From Membranipora membranacea (lineage: Eukaryota > Bryozoa > Gymnolaemata > Cheilostomatida > Membraniporidae), in contig OU612069.1 of assembly GCA_914767715.1 (NCBI GenBank), positions 20,457,387 to 20,521,386 on the forward strand: a DNA stretch of 64,000 bases, read 5' to 3'. Below are positions 24,151 through 36,099 of the stretch, piece by piece (position 1 is the stretch's first letter; the number at the start of each line of letters is the position of its first letter). The notes beneath the pieces were generated by a model that worked only from the letters and a program-made list of their open reading frames with translations, was not told the origin of the DNA and did no database searches. The translations under genes and the position numbers were made by a program.

Positions 24151-26700
24151 GTCTACTGGTCTTTGGTTGGCACCCAGGTGTGCGCCGACCTGCCTGCAAA
24201 TAGAGAGCAACCTGGCACAGATATTGTGGCCTGGCCACTAAGGCAACGAATTTTGCCGCCTATGCTCCGGGATGTGGCTTGTGACAAGACATCTGATTTA
24301 AATCAACCTTCAATTTTAATCAGTCTTGAGACACAAAGGTTATCCTCAGGTTTTGATATTCTAATATTACATTGCCTTTAATTTGGAAAAGATAAACAAG
24401 GCACAACAGTAACAAATTCTTTCCCTGTAATGAAACACAGTGACTGCAATACAACTGGTTGTTTACAAATAAGATTTTCTTGAGGGATTAGAAAATTTAC
24501 TCTGAGAAAACAACGTCTGTAATTGCTCTAACTGATATCTTCATCCAGCTTAGGTCTCAATTGTACTTGGATCGTTTCAATGCACCGCATGGAGAATTGC
24601 TTCAGATTTTGTTTGGAGGCCATCTCAGATTTGTTGTTTATTGAGGCAGCCCACCTGTTTGGCTAACCGAATCCTCAAAAGTAACGACATTATAACTTGT
24701 TACAGTATAGATGCAGTCCCAGGGCACCCTCTACTTGATTGTGCAATAACTCCCGGAAGAAGGTTTACCCGGCTAACCAAGAGTGAAGTGATCGCAACAT
24801 TGTATAACTTTTTAGAAGCATGGACCATGTTTTTGTTGAGTAAAGAGAGTGTGGATAATTGAATGTCGACAAGGTGTCATGGTCGATTGCAAAAATGTAA
24901 ATATATGAGTAGCCAGCCACTAAAGCCTATTGATTCAACATAATATGATATGATATTTTAGATGCAATAAAATTGGTATAAAAAACGGGGCACCCAATAT
25001 GGGCTAAATTTTCTGTATCAGAACTGGGGTTTCGGGCTTGGAATGCTGGTTGGAAAATATATTTGGACTGAGCAGGATTACAAATTGTCTAGCACTGGGC
25101 TATGGTTGGAACCCAGGTGTGCTCCGACCTGCCTGCAAACAGAGAGCAACCTGGCGCAGATATTGCGGCCTGGCCACTAAGGCAACAAATTTTGCCGCCT
25201 ATGCTCCAAGATGTTGCTTGCGACAAGACATCTGATTTAATTCAACCTTCAATTTTAATCTGATGTAATAATGCTATAATACATAACTATCATAAGAAGC
25301 AACAAGTCTTGAGACACAAAGGTAATCCTCAGGTTTTGATATTCTAAAATTACATTGCCTTTAAATCCTTTGGAAAAGATAAACAAGGCACAACAGTAAC
25401 AAATTCTTTCCCTGTAATGAAACACAGAAACTGCAATACACTGGTTGTTTACAAATAAGATTTTCTTGAGGGATTAGAAAATTTACTCTGAGAAAACAAC
25501 GTCTGTAATTGCTCTAACTGATATCTTCATCCAGCTTAGGTCTCAATTGTACTTGGATCGTTTCAATGCACCGCATGGAGAATTGCTTCAGATTTTGTTT
25601 GGAGGCCATCTCAGATTTGTTGTTTATTGAGGCAGCCCACCTGTTTGGCTAACCGAATCCTCAAAAGTAACGACATTATAACTTGTTACAGTATAGATGC
25701 AGTCCCAGGGCACCCTCTACTTGATTGTGCAATAACTCCCGGAAGAAGGTTTACCCGGCTAACCAAGAGTGAAGTGATCGCAACATTGTATAACTTTTTA
25801 GAAGCATGGACCATGTTTTTGTTGAGTAAAGAGAGTGTGGATAATTGAATGTCGACAAGGTGTCATGGTCGATTGCAAAAATGTAAATATATGAGTAGCC
25901 AGCCACTAAAGCCTATTGATTCAACATAATATGATATGATATTTTAGATGCAATAAAATTGGTATAAAAAACGGGGCACCCAATATGGGCTAAATTTTCT
26001 GTATCAGAACTGGGGTTTCGGGCTTGGAATGCTGGTTGGAAAATATATTTGGACTGAGCAGGATTACAAATTGTCTAGCACTGGGCTATGGTTGGAACCC
26101 AGGTGTGCTCCGACCTGCCTGCAAACAGAGAGCAACCTGGCGCAGATATTGCGGCCTGGCCACTAAGGCAACAAATTTTGCCGCCTATGCTCCAAGATGT
26201 TGCTTGCGACAAGACATCTGATTTAATTCAACCTTCAATTTTAATCTGATGTAATAATGCTATAATACATAACTATCATAAGAAGCAACAAGTCTTGAGA
26301 CACAAAGGTAATCCTCAGGTTTTGATATTCTAAAATTACATTGCCTTTAAATCCTTTGGAAAAGATAAACAAGGCACAACAGTAACAAATTCTTTCCCTG
26401 TAATGAAACACAGAAACTGCAATACACTGGTTGTTTACAAATAAGATTTTCTTGAGGGATTAGAAAATTTACTCTGAGAAAACAATGTCTGTAATTGCTC
26501 TAACTGATATCTTCATCCAGCAGAGGTCTCAATTGTTCTTGGATCGTTTCAATGCACTGTGTGAAGAATTGCTTCCAATTTTGTTTAGAGGCCATCTCAG
26601 ATTTGTTGTTTATTGAGGCAGCCCACCTGTTTGGCTAACCGAATCCTCAAAAGTAACAACATTATAACTTGTTGCAGTATAGATGCAGTCCCAGGGCACG
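24150..26700. repeat. 986-bp tandem duplication array, about 2.6 copies
   Basis: The sequence repeats with a 986-bp period. Identical landmarks occur at 24641 and 25627, and at 25038 and 26024. Where I compared them, from about 24480 into the third copy, the two middle copies look identical; the outer partial copies are diverged. The leftmost copy lacks a segment of about 45 bp present in the others and has several substitutions. The third copy stops near 26700. The unit has no convincing gene. It is either a young satellite-like expansion or an assembly duplication. Confidence 0.9.
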
Positions 26701-29700
26701 ATTTTTAAACAAATGTACAAATTCAACCGTAACATGAATGCTGTCAATGGTTATTTCAGGACTGCAATTCCTTAATGGTGATAGATACACCAAGGTGGAA
26801 CATACAGAAACCAGCTCACTGAAAATGCAGCAGAATATTTCACATAGAATATCATGTGTGTTATTAAGGGTGAGCCCTCCAGACACACAGTTATCATAAT
26901 CCTATACGCATCCAGCATAGTTACATTAGTGTTTTTCAATAATGAAAATATTGGGATGACATTCGAGTAAAATTTAAGCTCAAACATTTGGGTGTAGTTT
27001 GAAAATGCTGTCATTGAACATTATCCACTGAAAAAGCCAAATCCAAACCATGTTTCGGAATATTAATAATATTAATTATTTTGAGGTCTATAGTCATTCT
27101 GATAGAATTTGATGGGTGACTGATGGGTCACCACGATCTATACTGAAAACTTATATCAACCAACAGAAACATTCTTTTGTTTAAGTTCAGTAAAGCATCT
27201 CCATTGACATTTGTAAATTGCTCCACTCCTTTGATAAAAGGCAATTAGAATTTGTTTGAAACTGTACACAATGGCATAGAAACTACAAATATATAGGCTC
27301 TTTGCACTGCCTTGCGCAACATTGCCACTGCACTGATGGATGAAATAAACACCGTAATGAAAAAGTAAATCGCAATTTTAAATATGTTAAAAAAATATTT
27401 CAAACATGCCCTCAAAAGCTCATTTAGATAATGTGATGAACTGGTGCTCCAAAAAAAACCAGATCTCTGTGAGTTACCATGTCGAAGTGTAGTTCTGCCC
27501 AAACAGAAAAACACGAACTTGGAGATTTTTTGTCAGATTTGAAGTTTTTTGCAGAAAGAGATAAATGAATAGTTAGCTGATTGACTAACGATCCAGGTGA
27601 CCAAATGTGGTTATTCTGAATTAAAAACTGTAGATAGGAGATAGCTTTTGGAAAAGTAAGGAGGAGATAACTACAACTGAGCATTTTTGACTTTAAATAA
27701 CTGAGTCCCAAAGACTACCAAAAGTAGTCTGGCAGCTAGTGATGCAGTTGTTATCCATTTTTGTTACAGTAAAAAATTTCATAGCACTCCCGGGTGAGAT
27801 TTATGTTTCGTGTAGGAAATGCCCCCCCCCCCCAACTATGAGGTATCTGTGGGTATGTACTGTCAGTACAAGCCCAATAGGCTACCACTTCAATATATTT
27901 TCCACATAAATTTAAGATAAATATTTATTTTCATTTTCAGGAGAAGTTTTGCTAAGGTAGACAACTTTATTAGTTACCCTTAGTTGAGGAATTCAGCCTT
28001 AAACAACTAGGTGGATCAATTTTATTCATGCATTAAATTAGCTCCGTAATGATGTGCTTCTTTAGAAAATTGGTCCACTCTAAGTGCATTATAAATCTAT
28101 CGCAGTAGAGGCCTTCCCGAAAACGCTCACATCAAGCCAGACTAACATTTTGTGACGTCAGAAGACTGTTTGAGTGATCAGCCTATTGTAAAATCAAAAC
28201 AAACAGAGCTATCTTCTATTCAATACAGCAGAAAATCCATGGTCCTGATTTTCATCTTCCACTATGAGCCTTTGCAACCACATCTCAATTGCAACCTCAT
28301 GGAAGGGCACTGGCATCCCCATCCCCAAATTTGAGATATGATGTTCTAAAAAGTCAGCTTATTTGTGTGATTTCTGCAAATATAGGTCAACACAGAGCAC
28401 TAAACTAAGGCTATATTGTGTAGTAAGGTATTCTATGAAAGGCCCCCATTGAATACAATACTCCACTGAAATCCACTGGCTAAGTAAACAAACGAAACGG
28501 AATTTTATACTGTGTGTGTGCGGTGTTCGATTGAGAATAAATGACATGTACTATAAACTGAGGTACTGAAGTAAGGAGATAAACTGAGTACCGAGGACCG
28601 AGGTACAGAGGAAAGGAGATAAGAGTTAGCATATCAATTTGTTATAGCTTTAGACTGTTGATAAGAGTTACTGTTCTCATATTCTTGAAACTGACAAGCT
28701 TATTATAGTATGCCTTATGTATAATAATGTGAACTTAACTAAAAACTTTCGGTGAGGACCATCTGTTTGCCATCCATTGTTTATTTAAATTTTGAGATTT
28801 TTAATTGATCAAACTTTATCAGCAGAAATGTTCCAGATTGAATCTCATTGACAAGTATGTAAATATTTAGTAGATTAGATAAACAAGATGAAGTAGTTCT
28901 GTTAAACTGATGCGAGTTGAAAAATATGATGCCAATTGCAACATAACAATAACATTTTTAGTTTGTATAAAATACACAGTGCAAAATTATACTTCGCGTT
29001 ACAAGTTTATGCCGGAAAAATATGTTGTGGCTTTTCGTGTTGATTCTGCATAAAATGCGGCCTTCCTCAAAAAAAGGTTGCCCACCCATGGCCTAGATAA
29101 TTGTGGTTTTGACTGCATTGTCAATGCTAGAATGAACTCCTTTATTAGCCACATACAGTAGGATGAACACCATCCTTTCCACTCATTCTTGAATACACTC
29201 CGATCTGGAAGGCTGCAATCATACAAACATCGAGCAGCAATATGGCATTTTATAAATGTCTGCAATAATTCCAGTAAACGCTAATACAATTTCTATTTTA
29301 GTTTGTATCTGTGCTATTTTTTTATTTTTTCAATTACTTTTTATCATATGAACCTTTTAGTTTTTTAGTCATCAGCGGCAAATCCATATATCATTTCACT
29401 ATGTTATGTATGTACATGTATTTATGTGACAACGAATTAAACCAAACCAAACAGCAATAATAGCTATGCTCCTAAGGTCAGGAGTAGGCAATTCCTAAGT
29501 ATACTCCTGACATTATGAAGCTCTACTAGAACATGAACTTAATTTATAGGTTTTAGAAGGGAGGAGGAAGGGTCAATTTGTGCATTAAGGCATAGTAGTT
29601 ACTGTAGTAGTTCTTGGTTATATTCTGCCCATTGAAACTCAATGTATGTATCCTGCTGTTTAAAGCATCCTTGTTTGTTGCGGCTCTTAATTTCATTATC

Positions 29701-29769
29701 TGGCTTGATATGTTTGATAGATAATATCAAAGCAAGAATTTCTACACAATAGCTTTGATATAATTGCAG
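26701..29769. other. Non-coding intergenic stretch with old repeat debris
   Basis: No gene recognised. Frames here are short and lack motifs. The stretch around 29360-29460 ends in ATTAAACCAAACCAAAC, a microsatellite-like tail typical of a LINE 3' end. Some unseen 5' exon of the gene at 29770 may lie here, because its first visible exon begins after a splice acceptor. Confidence 0.35.
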
Positions 29770-32700
29770 GATTTACTTTTTGACCCTGTGAAAGAACAAC
29801 TTAACTACAAGGCTTTGGACGATAAAGCTGACATTACAATAACTCAAAGATGTGAATCTACAGAGAGCTTATCATCATCATCAGTCTCCTCGTTTGACTC
29901 TATTCCTGATTCTATCGTAAGTGAGCTCGAAAGGTTAGACATTTCAAAACTGCAGAATTATGGATTCTTTTTTAATGTAGTTTTAATCATCTATGTATTA
30001 CAGTGCAGACAAATAAATAATAAAACCGTTAATAAATTCTGGGTTTTCCTGGAATTGAATTACAATTAATTTGTTATAGTCATCAAGGATTTGTCCTCTC
30101 TTTGATCATGAATTGATAACTCTTAAATAATGTAAAGCAAAATTTGAAAAATTATTGCCCAACACTTTGATTTTATGTTTTAGATGAGCTACCTCTCAGA
30201 ACTTCATGGATCAATCCACCAACATCTTCATGGTATCCAAGGAAATCAAATACATTACACAACTTTCACAGTTGTTTCGCGACTAACCTCTTTGGATATT
30301 GCGAAACATTTGCTTCTGATTTCGTCTGGATACCGATCGATGGTACCTAACTACATAAGCTACAATGACAGAGTCGTGTTCAAAATATCAACGTCACATA
30401 AAAGAGGGGAGGTAACTGTCGAGTCCATCAAGACATCGATTGCTGACAACTCACTGCTTCGTGAGTTTGAACTCGTGGACTTGATGGAATGTTCCGGCCC
30501 TCATGAGACCGAAGGCTTTTCTATCCAGAAACAGTTTAAATTAAATGTTGTTTCGATATCTCTCTTTAGTGACGACCATTGCAAAGTAGATTCTGTTGAC
30601 GCTTCGTTCACTGAAGAGCTAATGCCAGACCAAGTATCGAACCTAGTAGCCGCGTTGGAGAAACTGGATCACCCTGACGATGAAAAGAGTGTCACGGTGA
30701 TTGCCACCTACATAAGAAGGGAAGATGGAAGGGTTTTGTCGCTGTTCAAGTATATTGCAGGACATCTCGATTCCGCTGAAAGCCCTCACATGTCGAATCA
30801 GACTAGTGCTATACGAACTATTCATTTGAACAATAACATTTTGAATGAACGCATCATGAAACATTGTGAAGAAACCTTCTTGGTTAAGCGCCCCGCTCCA
30901 ATGGCGAAGAAATGGAGAACTGAAAGTCTCCTCTTTGTCGTCAGCTGTTCCCAACCGATGTTTAGTATGGATGAAGGGTTCGAATTCGAAGACATCAAGC
31001 CGGATGAACACTCTGGTAACCGCGGTAGCAGGCTGTTTTGCTATGCTCATCCAGATGACCCGGACTTCAACTTTGACATTCAAGAACCAGCGAGTCCAAC
31101 AAACACTACCATTAATCTAGGAAGGGGTAGGAGAGGAACATCTTTCAAAGATGCTGGCTCGACAAGTAAAGATCCTCGAGAAAGTGAGGTGAGCAGAGCA
31201 ACATTACCAACCTTTCGATTGAAATTTCCTTGTATGTTACAGAACAAAACAACTCGTATATCATCTGTTCAAACATCATTTTCATTGTCTTAACTGCGTG
31301 CTGATGCCAGTTAAAATTGGTATTGGTATTGATATCAGTTTTCTAACACATAGCTTTGCAGTTTCGTATCGAAAACTGTCCTCTTTTTTGCCTACTACAC
31401 TCTTGGAAGAAGATTTGACCAATCAGCAAATCTCATTGCATTCAAAAGTATTTCCTTGCCCTTCTGTGAGGGTTTCAAACTTTGCGCGATATAACTATGA
31501 TATAAGTTGCTCACTTCTTGATTTCTGTTTCAGCGGATGTGCCCAGAAGTTATGCAGAGACATCAAGCTGAACACAAGCGCATCATACATACTCTAAGAG
31601 AGAAGTATCATCGGCCTGAAGAAACAACATCTGACCATGCAATCACAATGGTTGTGTCCACAACTACAACTGGTTCTGTCAGTAATGAAAGACCTAAGCT
31701 GGCTGTGCTTTTCATTATTGGTATCGCTCATACTCCGAATCAAAATTGGCATGTTGAGGGAATCAGTAATGTTGGTTGGTTACTTTCATTTTCATGGGTC
31801 TACAGCAAGGCATTGCATGAGATGTTGTCAGAAGTTTGGGGACATCGAATCAAGAGTGACACCGTGAAAGCCTGGCCTACAATTGCATCACTGTGCCGAC
31901 CAAGACAAGCTGACATCTCCAAAAGAAACCTGAAAACACCTGTTGTGGATGAAAAGGAACGCAAGAATGCAAAGATTCGCTGCGGAAGTCTGACTTTTTC
32001 TATCCAGGGTAATCTTTTCACAGCCGAGAACAAGCCAGATTGTCTTCAGATGAAGTTCAAAACACTGAACTGCAATGTAATACAATTCAGGGACGAGGTT
32101 TGTTACATATTTTCCAACATTTGACTAACCACCCTTTCCTTCACCAGATGCCGACAGCCATCAAGTTCCTGAAATAAAAATGGACCATAATTCTTTGTAA
32201 TAACTATATTGCAATGGTTCATGACCATGAAACATACCCTCATTTTTTATATGTATTTCTCAATCAACAAAAATGTTATTGCCATTCAAAGTCTGCTTTC
32301 TTCTTTGTAGCATGATTACACTGCAAAGCTGATTTCGGAGCTAAAAATAGAAAACGTACCGGCGCTTTTGCAGAAATTTGTCGGCGCCACGAAAGTCGAT
32401 GAGGAAGTCCCTATGGAGGCCATCACCTTGATTGTGCATGAAGTCTGCTATCCTCTAAGTGTTGAGAGAATGAGTATGAAATTCCAAACAGATCGATATG
32501 TCATTGTGGCGATCGGTGACCAAACTGACATCCATGTTCCCTCAAACTACAGATATGACGATGCACTGCACCGTTGGGATTGTATGACAATCAATGGAAT
32601 GAAAGACTCTGGCCTCGTCAAGAAGTCTCTCAAGCTGATCCGAGATCACTGGCAGGAGAATGATGTCCCGGAAGACTGGAAACAGGCAAAGTATCGGATT

Positions 32701-33180
32701 TTCCATGAAGGCTCACCCGGCACCGATCACTTTCACTCCAGTGTTGATATGAACAATAAGCACATTCGGTTTCCGTCATCAGAAAACAAATCTAAAGTTC
32801 CACTAGAAATATGGACAAGTGAACCTCATGCAAACTCAATACAGAGGCGTGGAGATGGAAACCAAGACTTGAAGTTCTGGAAGCTAAACAACCCTGACGC
32901 AACTGAAGCAGATCTCAAGGTACTGCTCAAAGACCAGTTTGCTGAGAACGACCTTCCGTCTGCGTTCAAATATCCAGTAATCCATTTTAAGCTCCCTCGC
33001 TTCAGAGGTGGACTGTGTCAGCTTGGAGCAACATCCGAAGGCTCAATATGCCAACTATATTTACATACTGATGGTGAAGCCCACATTAAGTTTGCAAGTC
33101 CGGGCACACAACCTCATCTCCCATCGATAGAGCAACTACGAGCAATTCTTAGCAAACTCAATGCTGACAAGTGGCAGTGA
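29770..33180 (+). CDS. Uncharacterised four-exon gene, all visible introns phase 0
   Basis: I do not recognise this protein. Exons 29770-29916, 30184-31188, 31534-32097 and 32311-33180 have lengths of 147, 1005, 564 and 870 nt, all multiples of three, joined by GT-AG introns. They give 861 residues and a TGA stop. The first visible exon follows an acceptor, so a start codon may lie upstream; alternatively translation starts at the ATG that opens exon 2 (30184). The first exon is acidic and Ser-rich (ESLSSSSVSSFDSIPDSI). Exon 2 has alternating hydrophobic stretches suggesting beta structure (DRVVFKIST, LNVVSISLF, SVTVIATYI). Exons 3 and 4 contain short similar phrases (ENDVPEDWK, ENDLPSAFK) that hint at diverged internal repeats in the C-terminal half. 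No signal peptide or convincing membrane segment, so probably intracellular. No transposon motif is visible in it. Confidence 0.72.
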
Positions 33181-33785
33181 TTTTCGCCTTCCATTTCATC
33201 CAGCCTTCTGTTGCCTCTACATTCACCTTTAAAAGCTTCCCAACGCTTTGAGTCTTATGATTTATAATTTAAAAAATATGTTTATTTGCCATATTTTTAT
33301 TGCCATATTTTGTCCACTGATTATTTGAAATTCTTTGCATTATTCAGTATTATTAGATTCATTTACCTATTACTATCTTTACGAAGTCATATCTGGTAAC
33401 AACTGTTTTGTACATTGCCAACTTGAGGTCAGGTATTTTTAAGCTAGTCCTGTTTTAGAGGGCAACAGATTATTTTATTGCAACCGCCTATTAAATACTT
33501 TCTTATCCTTTCTTCTATTAGTTAGTTGCGTTAATCTACTATCTATTTTATAACAGTCTATTCTATGATCCCAATTTTATTTTTTTTCAATAATCATTAT
33601 GATATGTGATGGCTTTCCACCAATATATTATTGTGTAAAAATGTTCTGTAATTACCGGTTGTGACATGGGCAGTAAGTTGTAGAGAGCCCTTTAATGGAT
33701 TTCATGTCTCAAATTTCACAAACTCAGATCCAAACTAGAGGGAGATAACTTTTTCTACCACATGAGTTAGATTAGGCAGCCTTGC
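33181..33785. other. Downstream flank of the uncharacterised gene
   Basis: AT-rich sequence following the stop codon, presumably 3' UTR and spacer. No gene and no canonical AATAAA close to the stop were noticed. Confidence 0.4.
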
Positions 33786-33790
33786 AAAAG

Positions 33791-34095
33791 TGTACCACTG
33801 TGTACCACGATGTGCCACTCTGTACCACAATGTACCACAGTGTACAACAGTGTACCACAATGTATCACTGTGCACCACGGTGTGCCACAGTGTACCATTG
33901 TGTACCACAGTGTACCTCGGTGTAACACGGTGTTCCACGGTGTTCCACGGTGTACAACAGTGTACCACAACGTACCACAGTGTACCATTGTGTAACACGG
34001 TGTTCAACAGTGTACATCAATGTACCACTGTGTACCACAGTGCACCACAGTGTACCACTGTGTACAACTGTGTACCACGGTGTACCACTGTGCCA
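33791..34095. repeat. 10-bp minisatellite (TGTACCACAG)n
   Basis: About 30 tandem copies of a decamer with core TGTACCAC followed by two variable bases (AG, GG, TG, AA). Because 10 is not a multiple of three, each frame cycles through all phases of the unit. The unit has no stop codon in several phases, so long overlapping frames exist on both strands. They encode Cys/Thr/Val/His-rich repeats and are artefacts of composition. Confidence 0.95.
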
Positions 34096-34139
34096 CATTA
34101 TAGTTCCGTACTCTTTGCCACGCTGTGGTATTATTAATT

Positions 34140-35655
34140 GTTACATTCCTACATGAATATATCTTTCTTAGGCTATCATCAAATGTAATACCTTCACTGC
34201 ATCCCATAGATTGATGAACACTTAAAAAATCATATTGTTGCACAATGCTTGGAGTTATTTTCCCATGCAACAGGAAAGGGTAACTCACAAAAATCATGAT
34301 TGGCTTGCAAGCCAAGTGCTAAAGAAAGTGATATGTTGTGCAGTTTTGTGTTAGCAATAAATGTTCACATGTACAAGTTACTGCTCACTAATGACTCACC
34401 ACCATAGACTTAATAATAAACCTAGACAGGTCACTATGAGGAGCACTAGCATTGAGGCACTGAGGCATTTAATTGTGACCTCTTTATTCTCTGTGTATCA
34501 AATTATGCCCATTGAAAATTGCTTTTGTATACCATTATTTGTTACATTTTAAAAATACTCGCCTCAATAGCGAGTTATAAACCCAAACTGTCTGTCATTT
34601 CTGATTTGGCACTTGCAAGCTACTCATCATAGCCAGGTCTGTTCGGATCAGGACCATAAATACAGGAGGTCTACTTGGTACTTGTATTGCAGTATAAAGA
34701 TCTCCCTCTGACTCGTCAAAAAAAGAGTAGACGGCAACGGCGGGCAAGGGTATAGGGTATAGATATTTTAAATACAATAAATTGTTGCAGAAACCCAAAA
34801 AATTAATTTTTACGTAACTCTATTGTAAGGTAATGTCAAAAGCATTTTCGTGACTCCTGACAAATACCATTTATAGGTATTATACCGGTATTTAAATGCG
34901 TAGGTAAGCGGCAACCTTTTTGGCCCTGTATTTATTAGTTGATTTATGATTATTATTGACAGCACACTTACAAATTAAGTTAGTTTTTATAAACTGTGCA
35001 TGCGCTGAAAGCATGCTATTGTTATTCCGTATGCTTACTCAATGTTGTTTCATTATTTAACCTTGATCTGCTGAGCTATTGTATCTTATTGTATCTTAAA
35101 TAATCTGTTGTGCAATGCAAAGTGTAACACAAAGAAACCGATCACCAAAAACATGACTAATACATTATATCAAGCAATAATTCTTAGTGTGCTAATAATG
35201 ATTGAGGGATTTTTGATTTAGCTTCAGTTTAATTATTATGAAACAAAAATATAATCTATTAGATTATTAGTTAGTATGTAAATTTAGGCAGCAAATATTA
35301 GAGACACAACTGCCTCAACAAAAAAAGTGTTCAATAATGTTTATTGCAACAGTGACCTTTTAATCAATGCTGTTCTTCCCCCACCACTTTTTATTAGCCG
35401 CTGCACTTTTCATGTACAATTGTTATATCTAGTTATTTACCATTGTCACAATTAGCAGTAGAAATTTGGGCTGTGGTTATTTATTATTGGTTTCGGTTGT
35501 GACTATTAATCCGGTCATGGATGGCAGCATTAAAAAAATTGATGGCAGTAGAATTATTATTAATTTTATGATTAACCTAACCTTTACATACTGGAAACTT
35601 CAGAATAGGAGTTAGATTATTTTCATCTTTAATAATGGGGTTGTGTCTAGTTTAA
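34140..35655. other. AT-rich intergenic stretch, no gene seen
   Basis: No exon or conserved motif was found. Base composition is very AT-rich with short runs of A and T. Confidence 0.4.
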
Positions 35656-35658
35656 GCG

Positions 35659-35753
35659 CTCAAACGGTGCAAGATGCTGGTAGAGGCATTTCATTATCAA
35701 CCAGAAAGTGATTGACAATGAAATGCCTCTACCAGCATCTTCCACCATTTGGG
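35659..35753. repeat. 42-bp-arm hairpin (foldback element or small-RNA precursor)
   Basis: The arm 35659-35700 pairs with 35712-35753 across an 11-nt loop. The central 25 bp (35671-35695, beginning AAGATGCTGGTAG) are perfectly complementary; the outer part (CTCAAACGGTGC with CCACCATTTGGG) and the inner part have a few mismatches. Size and shape resemble an animal microRNA precursor, but the perfect core also fits a MITE. No target duplication was found. Confidence 0.6.
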
Positions 35754-36099
35754 AAAAATTTTGTAAAATAAGCTGTGTAAATGGTATGTTTTAGGGCAAT
35801 TAAACAAATATTTTTTTCAAAGTTAAGTACAAAATTAAATCGTAATGCCAATGCCGCCAATGCAAATACAGTTGTTTTGTGGCAAAAACAAGCCGATTCA
35901 AGGGGGTATTCAATGCAATGTGGTTTTCATAGATTAGCTGCTTTTTATTGAGGTAGACCTAAATAATTTAATTAAGTGGTTATTTTGGCAGCAAAGAAAC
36001 GAAAGAATTGAAAGCGACTAGACGAGTAATATTATGCAACTAAATAAATTTAACCCCTGCACTGTGATCGTCCAATGTATCAAGAAGTAGGTAGGATGT

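Noticed and set aside
24641-26221. Pairs of identical small frames (73 and 65 codons)
   Set aside because: They recur only because of the 986-bp tandem duplication; no start context, splice sites or family motif.
30643-31083. Minus-strand 146-codon frame in the unrecognised gene
   Set aside because: Lies antisense to a phase-consistent exon and shows no motif.
33735-34315. Several overlapping frames on both strands rich in Cys, Thr, Val and His
   Set aside because: They are produced by the 10-bp repeat, which lacks stops in several phases.
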